A stretch of 64,000 nt of DNA from an uncultured Gemmiger sp. (GTDB lineage: Bacteria > Bacillota > Clostridia > Oscillospirales > Ruminococcaceae): the NCBI GenBank assembly GCA_944388245.1, contig CALXIA010000001.1, positions 1 through 64,000 of the forward strand. Reading direction: 5' to 3'. The translations under genes were made by a program, and so were the position numbers. Below the pieces are notes generated by a model. That model had not been told where the DNA came from, did not search any database, and was given only the letters and a program-made list of their open reading frames with translations. This document shows positions 1-8,919 of the stretch, in pieces (position 1 is the first letter of the stretch; each line of letters starts with the position of its first letter).

Positions 1-42
1 CTTTCTATTTCAAAAAAACAGTCTCTAATCAGGCTGATTACT

Positions 43-846
43 TTACATGCCGTATTTGGTGCTTTGTTCTACGGTATCGGTGCCAAACCCGATCAGCAGC
101 GTAAACAAGGCCACGTTCCGAGTGATAAAGGCCATCCGCTGACGCAGCGGCAGGCGCTGCGCCTTGGTCTGCTCGCGGCGCTGGCGGGCGCGCTCCTTGG
201 CGTGGGGATCGTAGGTGTCCAGATTGCGCACCGCCAGGGTGGACAGTTCAAAGCCGATCGTGGCCAGCACAGCGAATACGATAGCGGTCAGCTGCCAGGC
301 ATGGGGGTCGTTCATGCCGCCGTTGGCGTTAACAATGGCCATAGCCAGCGCGGAGGTAACACCGACGCCGATGCTGCCCACGCCCTGGAAGATCGCCTGG
401 ATCTTGGTGCGCCGGGCTACGTTGGTGCTCATCAGGATGGGGATGGTGAGCTGGGGCACCTGCACCACCGTCCAGGCCAGGCTGTACAGAATGTAGGTGA
501 TGTACGCGTAGAGGATCTTGCCGCCCATCGAGAAGTTCGGCACGGTGAACAGCACCACCACGATCACGCCCAGCAGCGGCGCGCCAAAGTGGATAAAGCC
601 CCGGTATTTGCCAAAGTGCTTGAAGTTCGTGCGGTCGATGATCGTGCCCATGATCGGGTCGGTACAGGCGTCCACCAGGCGCGCCACCATGAAGATGGTG
701 CCCGCCACCATCGGATCCAACCCCATCACGTTGGTGAAGAAGTACATCATGAACATGGTGATGAACATGAAGATCAGATTGTTGGTGATGTTGCCGGTGG
801 CAAACCACTAGGATTGCAGAGTGGTAGCTTCGGATTGCGTTTTCAC
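43..846 (-). pseudogene. GPH-family sugar:cation symporter, disrupted
   Basis: This is the N-terminal half of a glycoside-pentoside-hexuronide (MelB-like) symporter. A strong ribosome site (AGGAGG, about 855-860) precedes a GTG start at 846-844. The reading frame matches the family start (N-terminal 'WFATGNITNN' stretch, then 'DPIMGTIIDRT', the conserved first-half signature). Codon 13 (810-808) is an in-frame TAG, at a place where the family normally has a hydrophobic residue. The frame then stays open to a TAA at 45-43, after only about 267 codons, whereas family members have 440-500 residues. The second six-helix half is therefore missing. It lies 61 bases after the broken GH3 gene on the same strand and was probably its uptake partner. 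Re-initiation at Met 768 would give 241 residues, too few for transport. Compare the intact paralogue at 11.9-13.2 kb. Confidence 0.8.
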
Positions 847-907
847 TGCGGGTTCCTCCTTGATCGTAGATTTCTGTACCCTACCGGCGTCACGGCGCCG
901 GAAATCT

Positions 908-3320
908 TCATTCCATTGTCACCGGACACTCATAGACCCGGCGGCCCATCGTCTCCACGGCATTGCCGCTCAAACGCACGCGGGCGCTCAGGGGCAGTTC
1001 GCTGCTGCTCACCCCCACCATCACATCCAGCACGCCCGGTTCCACGCCAAAGCGCATGGCCTCGTTGTAGTAGCCCAGCTGGGCGCAGGACAGGTGGAAG
1101 GTGATCCGCTTGTCCTCGCCGGGTGCAAGATCCACCCGCACAAAGCCCTGCAGCTGTTTGTTGGGCCGGGTCACATGGGCGCCGTTGAAATGGGTGTACA
1201 ACTGCACCACCTGGCTGCCCGCCCGGTCGCCGGTATTGCGCAGGGTGCAGCGCACCGGGATGACCCCGTCGGTGGGGACCTGCTCCGGCACGTTCAGCCC
1301 CTCCAGCGCAAACCGAGTGTAGCTCAACCCGTAGCCGAAGGGATACAGCGGGCCGGCGGGGCCGTCCACATACCCGCCCGAGAAGATCGCCGCGGCGTTG
1401 TTGTCGCTCCCGTCGTTATAGCCGCTGCCCACCTTGTGGTTGTAGTAAAGCGGGATCTGGCCCACATGGCGGGGAACGCTCACCGGCAGCTTGCCGCCCG
1501 GGTTCACCGTGCCGTCCAGCACATCGGCCACCGCCACGCCCGCCGCCGGGCCGGGCATCCAGGCCTGCAGGATGGCCGCCGCGTGTTCAGCGGCCCAGTT
1601 GACCGCAAAACATCCCGGCCCGTAGAGTACCACCACCACCGGCTTGCCGGTGGCGGCCACCGCCTCCAGCAGCTTCTGCTGCACACTGGGCAGATCCAGG
1701 TGGCTGCGGTCCTTGCCCTCGCCGCCGGTCACGTTTACCCAGCCGCAGTTGCCACCCAGCGCAAGCACCGCCACGTCGCTCTCGTCCTCGCCCAGCAGGG
1801 TGCAGCCGGGCGCGTAGTTTACCGTGAACCGCTCGGCCAGCGCTTCCCGCAGGCTTACCGCGCCCATGTCGTGCAGCACCTGGTTCATACCGCCCAGCGT
1901 TTTCAGCATATCCTGCGTATACATGTTCATTGCGCTGGCAAAGGGGCTGGCGGATTTCCGTTCCTGTTTGGCTTTGGCGGCTTCGTCGGCAATGCCCTGG
2001 AAGGTGACTTCCCCCCCCGCTCAGCGCGGCCTCCAGCATCTCGATGTAGGCCGGATAGGTGTAACCGCTCACCGGATAGCGCAGATTGTCCGCATGGGGG
2101 CCGATCACCGCTACGGTTTTGCCCGGCGCCAGGGGCAGCGTCCCGTCGTTTTTCAGCAGAATCAGGCTGCGCGCCGCGATCTGACGGCTCAAGGCCCGCT
2201 TTTGCGGATTGGTCATGGCGGCAGCTACCGCCGATTCGTCCACATACGGATGTTCAAACAAGCCGTACTGGAACTTGATGGTGAGTACCCGGCGCACGGC
2301 TTCGTCCAGCAGCGCTTCGTCCACACGGCCGGCCCGCACCGCATCCGGAAGTTGGGCAAAAGAGGCGCCTACCGGGATCTCGGTACCCAGGCCGGCCTTG
2401 AGGGCCAGTTCACCGGCCTGCTGGTAGGTGTCCGCGATGTGGTAGAAGTTCCACATCTTCAGCACCGCCGCGCCGTCGCTGGTGAGCGCCCCGTCAAACC
2501 CCATCGTGTCCCGCAGCAGGGTGCGGGCGATGCGGGCATTGGCCCCTACCGGGATGCCGTCGATCTCGCCGTAGTTGGCCATCATGGCGCTGACATGCGC
2601 CTCCTTGTCCGCCGCCTCAAAGGGGGTGGCAAAGGTCTCGTACAACTCCCGGTCCCCAATGCGGGCGGCCGCGCAGTTCAGCCCCCCCTGGGTCTCCGCG
2701 TAGCCCAGAAAGTGCTTGGCGATGCAGGCCACGCCGTCGGTTTTGTCCGCCTGCATGCCCTTGACATAGGCCACCCCCCATCCGGCTGACCAGGTACGGA
2801 TCTTCTCCGTAGGTCTTATAGGTGCGGCCCCACCGGGGATCCCGGGACACATCGAGCACCGGACTCATGGCGCTGTTGGCCCCCACGGCCCGGCTCTCCT
2901 GGCCAATGACCTGGCTCATGGCCTGGGCGAACTCCGGCTGCCAGGTGCTGGCCAGATTGATCTGGGCCGGGAACAGGGTGCCGCCCGCGCCGGGCCAGCC
3001 GCAGAGGTTTTCGGTCTGCAGCGCCACCGGAATGCCCAGCCGGGTCTCCTCCACAAAGTATCGCTGGATCTGGTTGCTGATCCGGGCGGTCATGGCAGGG
3101 TCGGTCAGGCCGGTGAGGGAGTATTGGGTGAAGCGGCCGTGCCCGTGGGGAAGTGCCGGCGCAGCGCTTCGGTGTCCACCTGTCCGGCCCGGACATAGGC
3201 GGGGGGCAGATCGCCGCAAAGCTGCGCGGCCTTTTCTTCCAGGGTCATGCGGGACAGCAGATCCTCCACCCGTTCGGCCACCGGCAGGGACGGGTCTTTG
3301 TAGCGGGGCGTGGTTTCCAT
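908..3320 (-). pseudogene. GH3 beta-glucosidase, multiple frameshifts
   Basis: Read across three frames, this region encodes an almost full-length glycoside hydrolase family 3 enzyme of about 800 residues. The ATG at 3320 follows AAGGAGGA. Frame 1 gives the N-terminus ('RVEDLLSRMTLEEKAAQL') and ends at 3105. Frame 2 takes over near 3140 with 'FTQYSLTGLTDPAM' and 'DVSRDPRWGR'. Frame 3 takes over near 2775 and carries the nucleophile region ('GALTSDGAAV'). The last frame takes over near 2012 and runs to a stop at 908 through the C-terminal sandwich and fibronectin-III-like domain ('FGYGLSYTRF'). The breakpoints coincide with C/G runs: about 3140 (CCCC), 2774-2779 (C6) and 2011-2018 (C8). No frame encodes a complete active enzyme. 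Decay is the simplest reading; homopolymer base-call errors remain possible. Confidence 0.85.
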
Positions 3321-3376
3321 AGCAGGTTCCTCCTTCTTTCAAAAAACGATGCAGAGACACAACGAAAAACTTATTA

Positions 3377-3392
3377 ACTTTAACGTTTAAGT
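3377..3392. promoter_or_regulatory. Candidate LacI-family operator
   Basis: ACTTTAACGTTTAAGT is a 16-bp palindrome with one mismatched pair and a central CG, the usual shape of a LacI/GalR operator. It lies between the lacI remnant and the GH3 start, in an AT-rich stretch upstream of GH3. It would be the relic control site of the decayed locus. Confidence 0.5.
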
Positions 3393-3477
3393 AATCGGCG
3401 TTAGATTGCCTGCCCCGCTGGGCGAGACAGGCGTCCGTGACGTTTTATAAAAGTTTTAACTAATGCGGGGATAAACC

Positions 3478-3498
3478 GGCCCGGCCATTCACCGGGCC
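3478..3498 (-). terminator. Hairpin after the lacI remnant
   Basis: Seven-base-pair GGCCCGG/CCGGGCC stem with a seven-base loop, ten bases past the lacI stop. The following T content is weak, so termination is only probable. Confidence 0.4.
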
Positions 3499-3507
3499 AA
3501 AAGAGCG

Positions 3508-4490
3508 CTAAAACAGCATGGTGGGATCCCCCAGCGGCATGGGCAGGGTACAGACCTGCGGTGTGGTATCCCCGGCCAGACGGGCCAGCAGCAACCGGGC
3601 ACATTCCACGCCCGCCTGGTAGCCGGGCAGCCGGCAAACCTTGGCGCGGCCATGGAGCATCCGGGGCACCAGCATATCGGAGAGTGCGCCCACCTGGATT
3701 TGCAGGCCGGCCTCATCCAGCATAAGGCACAGCGGCTGGGCATACACGCCCCAGCTGACGATCACCCCATCGCGGCGGCCAAATCCCGCCAGCGCGGGCA
3801 GCACCTGCCCGGAGAGAAAGGAGACGATCCCCTCATTGACCTTCAACTCGATCCCCGTTCCCAGACGGGCCTGCGGGGTGTAATGGATCAGTTCGCGGGC
3901 AATATCGGGGAGCAATACCTGCAGGGTCACGTCAGGATAGGCGGCCAGCGCCCGGCGCAAGCCCGCCTCCCGCTGCTGCTCCTGATAATTGTCCACGTCC
4001 GGACGCAGATACAGCAGACGGCGCGCGCCGCCGGCCAGCATATAGTTTGCCATCGAAAAGCCGGCCTCTTCATACGCCAGTTCCACGGTGGAGTACGGCC
4101 GGCCGGTATAGCCGCAGTCGTACAGCACAAACGGAAGATGGTAGCGGTCGATCAGCGCTTCCGCCTCGGGGGTGGGGCCGGTATTGTCCTGCCCCATGAA
4201 GATGACCCCGTCGATGCGGCGTTCCAGCATGTTGTTGATGTAGTCCGGATATATGCCGTGCCGCTGCCCGAAGGAGCAGAGCATCAGGTTGTATCCCTCG
4301 CCCTCCAGCCGATCCCGGATGCCCTGCAGCACCAGGTTGAACCGGTTGTGGACCAGTTCTTTTTCAATCGCCACCCCCACGCAGTAGCAGGGGGCGTTGC
4401 GCAGCACCTTGGCCGCGCCGTTGGGCACATAGCCCATTTGGCGGGCGGCGTCCAGCACCTTTTGCCGGGTCTGGACGGCGGTTCCGCCGC
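3508..4490 (-). pseudogene. LacI-family regulator lacking its DNA-binding domain
   Basis: About 325 codons of a LacI/GalR repressor remain. Visible parts are the hinge-side start ('TRQKVLDAARQMGYVPN'), the periplasmic-binding-protein-like sensor ('NNMLERRIDGVIFMGQDN', 'VDNYQEQQREAGLRRAL') and a complete C-terminus with a stop at 3508. The first roughly 45 residues, which hold the helix-turn-helix, are missing. Upstream of about 4490 the sequence switches abruptly to the inside of a peptidase gene on the other strand. The antisense frame happens to stay open to 5715, but that part is only the reverse strand of the peptidase gene. Without the DNA-binding domain this cannot act as a repressor. 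It was probably the regulator of the GH3-transporter operon next to it. Confidence 0.8.
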
Positions 4491-6528
4491 GGAAAAGGCC
4501 CAGCGGCTGCTGGATTCCATGGACGCCATGGACCAGATGATGACCCTCTTCTACCAGCATAAGGGCCTGACCAATCTGGACGGGGCCGGCAGTGCCAACC
4601 GCCTGCCCTCCCAGCACCTGAACATCCGGTATATGCGGATGTTCGCCGGGGCGTTCATGTACGCTGCCGGCAACCACATCGGCATTGGCTGGGATTCCGT
4701 GATGGGTCTGGCCCAGGGCAGCCCCGTTGTGCTGGACGAGGATGGCCGCTACCAGAGCGGCAGCTTCTTCGGCTGGGGCATCGCCCATGAGATCGGCCAC
4801 AACATCAACCAGTCCTCCTACGCGGTGGCGGAGGTCACCAACAACTACTTCTCCCAGATCTCCCAGATCCAGGAGGGGGTCCGGTTCGGCTATGACGCCA
4901 TCTATAATAAGGTCACCAGCGGCACCCTGGGCGCTGCCGGCGACGTGTTCACCCAGCTGGGCCTGTACTGGCAGCTGCATCTGGCCTACGATACGGGGTA
5001 TGAGTATCAGATTTACGACGATTACAACACCCTGTGAAACAGCCGGTTCTATGCCCGGGTGGATACCTACGCCCGCACCCCCGCCGCGGCCCCCGCGCCC
5101 CAGGGCGTCAAGCTGACCCTGGGCGGGGACGCCAACCAGAACTTTATCCGGCGGGCCGGTGCGGCGGCGCAAAAGGACCTGACCGAGTTCTTTACCCGGT
5201 GGGGCCTGATTCCCGACGCCACCACGGCCGAGTATCTGGCGCAGTTCCCGGCGGAGACCAGAGCCATCTTCTATTTCCAGGACAGCGCCCGCGACTACGG
5301 TTTTACCCACGATGGTTCCACCAGCTTTGCGGGGCAGGCTGTCCTGACCGGCGGCACCACCGCGGCGGTGGATACCGCCATCCCCAACCAGGTCCATCTG
5401 AACCTGGAGGCGAACGCCGCGCCCGGGCTGCTTCTGGGCTACGAGATTGCCCGCGTTACCTATGAGAACGGCCAGCCGCACACGCAGGTGGTGGGTTTTA
5501 CCACCGACGGCCAGTACACCGATACGGTGACCAACATCAACAACCGCGCGGTGGCCTACCAGATCACCGCCATCGACAACTTCCTCAACCGTTCCCAGGC
5601 TATCGTGCTTCCGGCCCTCAAGATTTCCCATGACGGCAGCTACGACAAGAGCCAGTGGACCGTTTCCACCAACATGACCTCTTCGGAGGATACCCTCCCC
5701 GACGCCGGGGACCATGACCCCTGTGAGCCGCAGCCGGTGTCCGCCATTACCCAGGTCATTGACAACGACCCGGGCACCCGCTACACCGGCACCGCCGCCG
5801 GGGATGCGGTGATCACCCTGGACTTCCGCAAGACCCTGGCGGTCACCGGATGTAAGGTGCAGGGGATCACCCCGGCCGGGTATGAGATCCAGATCAGCGC
5901 CGACGGCGCCCAGTGGCAGACTCTGGCCACCGGTACCTTTACCGGACAGGCGGTCCAGACCGTCTACTTCCCGGACCCGGAGGGGCGGCCCTGGATCTGC
6001 ACCTACGATGCCACCCAGCTGCGGCTGGTGGTGAAGGGCGGTTCGGTCTCGCTGAGCGAACTGGACGTGCTGGGCCCCACCGGGGACAACGTGGAGCTGC
6101 TGGAGAACGGCATTGGCACCCTCCGGACCGAGTTCTCGTATGCGGAAGGGGAGACCATCCCCGCCGGCTCCCTCATTTTCACCGGCCGCTATAAGGGCAA
6201 TCCCGCCTACAACGTGGTGCTCCTCTACGACGAGAACGGCAACATCGTGGGTGGCCTGGACGAAGAGGAAAACCTTGTGGCCAGCCAGATCGTTCTGGCC
6301 CCCGACCCGGAGAACGGCCTGCTGGGCGAAGTCAGCGAAGGGTATTGGGCATACTGGATCGAGCCCCAGGCTCTGAAAGGAATGACCCTGCCCGGGACCG
6401 TCCGCGCCGAGTTGTACCGGGTGGACGACGCCATCACCAACCAGGGCCAGCGGCTGACCAGCGATACCCTGGAAGTGGCCCTGCCCGAGACCCTGCCCTC
6501 CATTACCCTGGGCGGCCAGGCAGACTGA
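4486..6528 (+). pseudogene. M60-like (enhancin-type) peptidase, truncated and with an internal stop
   Basis: The frame begins in mid-protein at the junction with lacI ('AEKAQRLLDSMDAM') and carries the gluzincin zinc site HEIGHNINQ, typical of M60 mucin-type metallopeptidases. A TGA at 5035-5037 interrupts it, just before 'NSRFYARVDTYAR'; a TGG there would restore 'NTLWNSRFYAR'. The same frame continues through a fibronectin/discoidin-like C-terminal region ('ITQVIDNDPGTRYTG' and 'QISADGAQWQTL' resemble an F5/8-type carbohydrate-binding module) to TGA at 6526-6528. The signal peptide and N-terminal domains are gone. Intact relatives are secreted proteins acting on host mucin glycoproteins; this copy should be inactive. 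Confidence 0.78.
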
Positions 6529-6548
6529 AACAACAAAGGAGAATACCC

Positions 6549-7412
6549 ATGAAGAAACGAATCGCCACCCTGCTGGTGGGGGCGGCCCTGCTGGCGGCAG
6601 CTTTGCCCGTCTGGGCCGCCGATACCGCCGGCACGGTGACCATGGAAGCCGAGGGGGACCGGGCTGCGCTCTGCCTGACGCTTCCCGACCAGGCGGACCA
6701 GAGCGCCACGGCGCTCTGGCTTACCTTCCAGGTAGAGGGAGGGGACGGCAAGGCCGAATTTCTTTTTGACCAGGGCATGAACTGCCCGGTGCAGGAATAC
6801 CGTTATGAAGAATCCTCCGGGCTGCTGACCGTCTACCTGGCGGGGGACAAACCCCTGTTCCAGGACGGCAGCGCCCAGCTGGGGACCATCCGGCTCAAGG
6901 CCGACAAGGGGGCCGTTGCCGCCGTTCGGGTGGTGGAGGATTCCATGGAACTGGTGAACGCCGCCTATGGCAAGACCCAGATCACCTCGGCGTCGGGCGG
7001 TGAGGTGACCCTGACCGTGGCGGGAACCAGCCCCACCCCCCAGCCGGAACAGACCCCGGCTCCCACCGCCCAGGCGAGCGGCGGCCAGAGCCAGGGGCAA
7101 GGCCAGAACACCACCGCGCCGGGAACGGCGACGGCGCAGCCCACCGCGGCCCCGCAGGCCACCCCGACAAAACAGAACGCGGCCGGCAACGCCGCCGGTG
7201 CGGCCACTCCGGCGCCCTCGGAAACACCCGCTCCGGAACCCACCGGCACGCCCCTTGCCGACCCGGAGGAAACGCCCCAGCCCACCCAGGCCCCGCAGCA
7301 GGACCAGCCGGAGCAGACCGAAACATCCGGCTCCAGCCTGTTTGTTGTGCTGGGCGGCGCGGTGATTTTGGTCGTGATCGCCGGCGTTGTGATCCTTTTG
7401 AAAAAGCGCTGA
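6549..7412 (+). CDS. Membrane-anchored surface protein with Pro/Thr/Gln-rich stalk
   Basis: The 287-residue product starts at an ATG preceded by AAAGGAGA. It has a clear signal peptide (residues 1-24, MKKR then a hydrophobic core ending 'PVWAA'), a compact beta-rich domain of about 130 residues that resembles a cohesin-type fold in its secondary-structure rhythm, and a long low-complexity stalk rich in Pro, Thr, Ala and Gln (about 160-260). A single C-terminal membrane helix ends in KKR. No LPxTG motif is present, so anchoring would be by the helix. It follows the broken M60 gene by 20 bases and was probably co-transcribed with it. I do not recognise a specific family. It may be an orphaned surface component of the decayed glycan locus. 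Confidence 0.75.
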   Translation: MKKRIATLLVGAALLAAALPVWAADTAGTVTMEAEGDRAALCLTLPDQADQSATALWLTFQVEGGDGKAEFLFDQGMNCPVQEYRYEESSGLLTVYLAGDKPLFQDGSAQLGTIRLKADKGAVAAVRVVEDSMELVNAAYGKTQITSASGGEVTLTVAGTSPTPQPEQTPAPTAQASGGQSQGQGQNTTAPGTATAQPTAAPQATPTKQNAAGNAAGAATPAPSETPAPEPTGTPLADPEETPQPTQAPQQDQPEQTETSGSSLFVVLGGAVILVVIAGVVILLKKR

Positions 7413-7447
7413 TTTTTCGCGGCATGCCCGTATAAAGAGCGAAAGGA

Positions 7448-7480
7448 CACCCCTTGTGCAGAACACCCGCACAGGGGGTG
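7448..7480 (+). terminator. Hairpin after the surface-protein gene
   Basis: CACCCCTTGTGC pairs with GCACAGGGGGTG (one G-T pair) around a nine-base loop, 36 bases past the stop. There is no T-tract, so it could be a weak terminator or an mRNA-end stabiliser. Confidence 0.4.
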
Positions 7481-7618
7481 TTCTGCGTGGACGGAAGACG
7501 GTGTCCGCGGCAAAACGGCGTTGCCGCGTATCCTCGGAAATACTTGTACTTTTTCTTGTTCCAACACGGCGGCGATGCCGCCTCCTTGCAGGCTCCGGAT
7601 ACATATATAAAGCGTGCC

Positions 7619-7669
7619 TTGACATTCCCGCATTTACACGTTAAACTATAAACAATTTACTTGTGTAAA
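7619..7669 (+). promoter_or_regulatory. Promoter and operator of the first BlaI-like gene
   Basis: TTGACA (7619-7624) and TAAACT (7642-7647) are spaced 17 bases apart. Inverted arms TTTACAC (7633-7639) and GTGTAAA (7663-7669) flank the -10 box. BlaI/MecI repressors bind TACA...TGTA-type dyads, so autorepression is likely. Confidence 0.65.
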
Positions 7670-7685
7670 CAAAGAGGTGAGAGCG

Positions 7686-8081
7686 ATGGACAAAGTCACG
7701 ATCAAACTCTTCGATTCGGAATTGATGCTGATGGAGTACCTGTGGGACCAGGGCCCCTGTCTGGCAGCGGATCTGTCCGAGGAATTTCTGCAGCGGTACA
7801 ACTGGAAGAAAAGCACTACCTATATAGTGCTCAAGCGGCTGGAGGGCAAGGGCGCGGTTTCCCGGTCATATCCCAAGTACCTGGTTACGCCCATCGTGAC
7901 CCGTGAGCAGATCCAGAGCGTGGAAACCCATACACTTCTGGACCGTATGTTCAGCGGCAATTTTACCAGCCTGTTCGCGAACTTTTTGAACTCTGACCGG
8001 ATATCGGACAAGACCCTGGACGAACTGCAGGCGCTGATCGAGGAAAAACGCGGCAAAGCCGACAAAACAGACGAGGAATAA
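7686..8081 (+). CDS. BlaI/MecI-family transcriptional repressor (paralogue 1)
   Basis: The 131-residue product starts at an ATG behind AAAGAGGTGA. Its N-terminal winged helix is typical of the penicillinase-repressor family: 'LMEYLWDQGP' (helix 1), 'YNWKKSTTYIVLKRLEGKG' (recognition helix) and 'TREQIQSVETHTLLDRMFSGN' (dimerisation part). In the family, such dimers block transcription until a membrane metalloprotease of the BlaR1 type triggers their cleavage. No BlaR1/MecR1 gene or beta-lactamase lies nearby, so its target and inducer are unknown. A close paralogue faces it at 8294-8665. The dyad in its own promoter suggests autoregulation. Confidence 0.85.
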   Translation: MDKVTIKLFDSELMLMEYLWDQGPCLAADLSEEFLQRYNWKKSTTYIVLKRLEGKGAVSRSYPKYLVTPIVTREQIQSVETHTLLDRMFSGNFTSLFANFLNSDRISDKTLDELQALIEEKRGKADKTDEE

Positions 8082-8167
8082 CAAGCGTCCGATCCTGCGC
8101 GGCTGCTGCCCTGTACCGCAGGGGATAGCGGGCCGTCCGCTTTGCCGCCGGACACTACGAGACACAC

Positions 8168-8206
8168 AAAGCCCAGCCTTAGCCACATTGGCTAAGGCTG
8201 GGCTTT
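8168..8206. terminator. Bidirectional terminator between the two BlaI-like genes
   Basis: A perfect 17-bp stem (AAAGCCCAGCCTTAGCC and its complement) with a five-base loop. A-rich and T-rich ends on both sides suit termination of both convergent genes. Confidence 0.8.
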
Positions 8207-8293
8207 GTTGTACAAAAAGGGGTATTGCACAGGTGGCGCGCCCCTTTTGGCGTCGGCGGACGCAGACAAAACGCGCACCCGGTTCCCGGTTTG

Positions 8294-8665
8294 CTATTTT
8301 TCCTTGCGCTTTTCCTCAATGATCGCCTGCAACTCGTCCAACGCGTTGTCCGATAGCTGATCCGAATTCAAAAAGCTGGCAAACATCCGGGCAAAGCTGC
8401 CGTCGAACATTCTCTCCAGCAGGGTGTTGGTCTCGGCGCTCTGAACCTGCTGGCGGGTCACGAGCGGGGTCACCATATAGTTGGGATACTCCCGGGAGAT
8501 GGCCCCCTTCTTTTCCAGACGCTTCAATACGATATAGGTCGTGCTCTTTTGCCACTCGTATTTTTCAAGGAAAGCCGCCGACAGGTCCGCCGCGATGCAG
8601 GGGCCATGTTCCCACAGATATTCCATGAGCATAAGCTCTGAATCAAATAGTTTGGTCTCGTCCAT
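8294..8665 (-). CDS. BlaI/MecI-family transcriptional repressor (paralogue 2)
   Basis: The 123-residue product is collinear with the first BlaI-like protein. It shares the winged-helix core ('LFDSELMLMEYLWEHGPC', 'KSTTYIVLKRLEKKGAISR') and the C-terminal 'LDELQAIIEEKR' segment, so the pair arose by duplication. It starts at the ATG at 8665, behind GGAGGAAC. It converges on paralogue 1 across a shared terminator and has its own promoter with a TACA...TGTA dyad. No sensor protease is linked. The two proteins could heterodimerise or cross-repress; that is inference. Confidence 0.85.
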   Translation of the reverse strand: MDETKLFDSELMLMEYLWEHGPCIAADLSAAFLEKYEWQKSTTYIVLKRLEKKGAISREYPNYMVTPLVTRQQVQSAETNTLLERMFDGSFARMFASFLNSDQLSDNALDELQAIIEEKRKEK

Positions 8666-8692
8666 TCTGTTCCTCCGTTTCCTTAATTTTGC

Positions 8693-8740
8693 TACAATAA
8701 AATATAAGTATAGTGTATCGCTTTATCGGCGTTTCGTCAA
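8693..8740 (-). promoter_or_regulatory. Promoter and operator of the second BlaI-like gene
   Basis: On the minus strand TTGACG (8740-8735) and TACACT (8717-8712) are 17 bases apart. TACA (8693-8696) and TGTA (8714-8717) form a BlaI-type dyad overlapping the -10 box. Confidence 0.6.
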
Positions 8741-8820
8741 GTAAAACCGGCGGCAGACGGCAACATCACCAACACCGCGGACCGCTTTTTGCCAAAAGCG
8801 CTGAATTTCGTCTCGCTCGA

Positions 8821-8887
8821 TTGCCAGAAATTTCGAACAGCGGTATAATGCAGCCAGGGGGAAACCGAAAATAGAAAAATGGTTTCC
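8821..8887 (+). promoter_or_regulatory. Promoter and TetR operator of the galactoside operon
   Basis: TTGCCA (8821-8826) and TATAAT (8844-8849) are spaced 17 bases apart. Just downstream GGAAACC (8860-8866) and GGTTTCC (8881-8887) form a 7-bp inverted repeat with a 14-base spacer, placed where a bound repressor would block initiation. It is the likely site for the adjacent TetR protein. Confidence 0.65.
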
Positions 8888-8919
8888 AAAGACCGGAACA
8901 CGCGCGAAGGAGGGAGAGA

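Noticed and set aside
27..41. TAATCAG-G-CTGATTA inverted repeat at the left edge
   Set aside because: Short, next to the window edge and without a T-tract in the right place; not enough to call a terminator or element end.
4491..5715. Minus-strand extension of the lacI frame to 735 codons
   Set aside because: The added part is antisense to well-recognised M60 peptidase coding and has no helix-turn-helix. The opening is chance.
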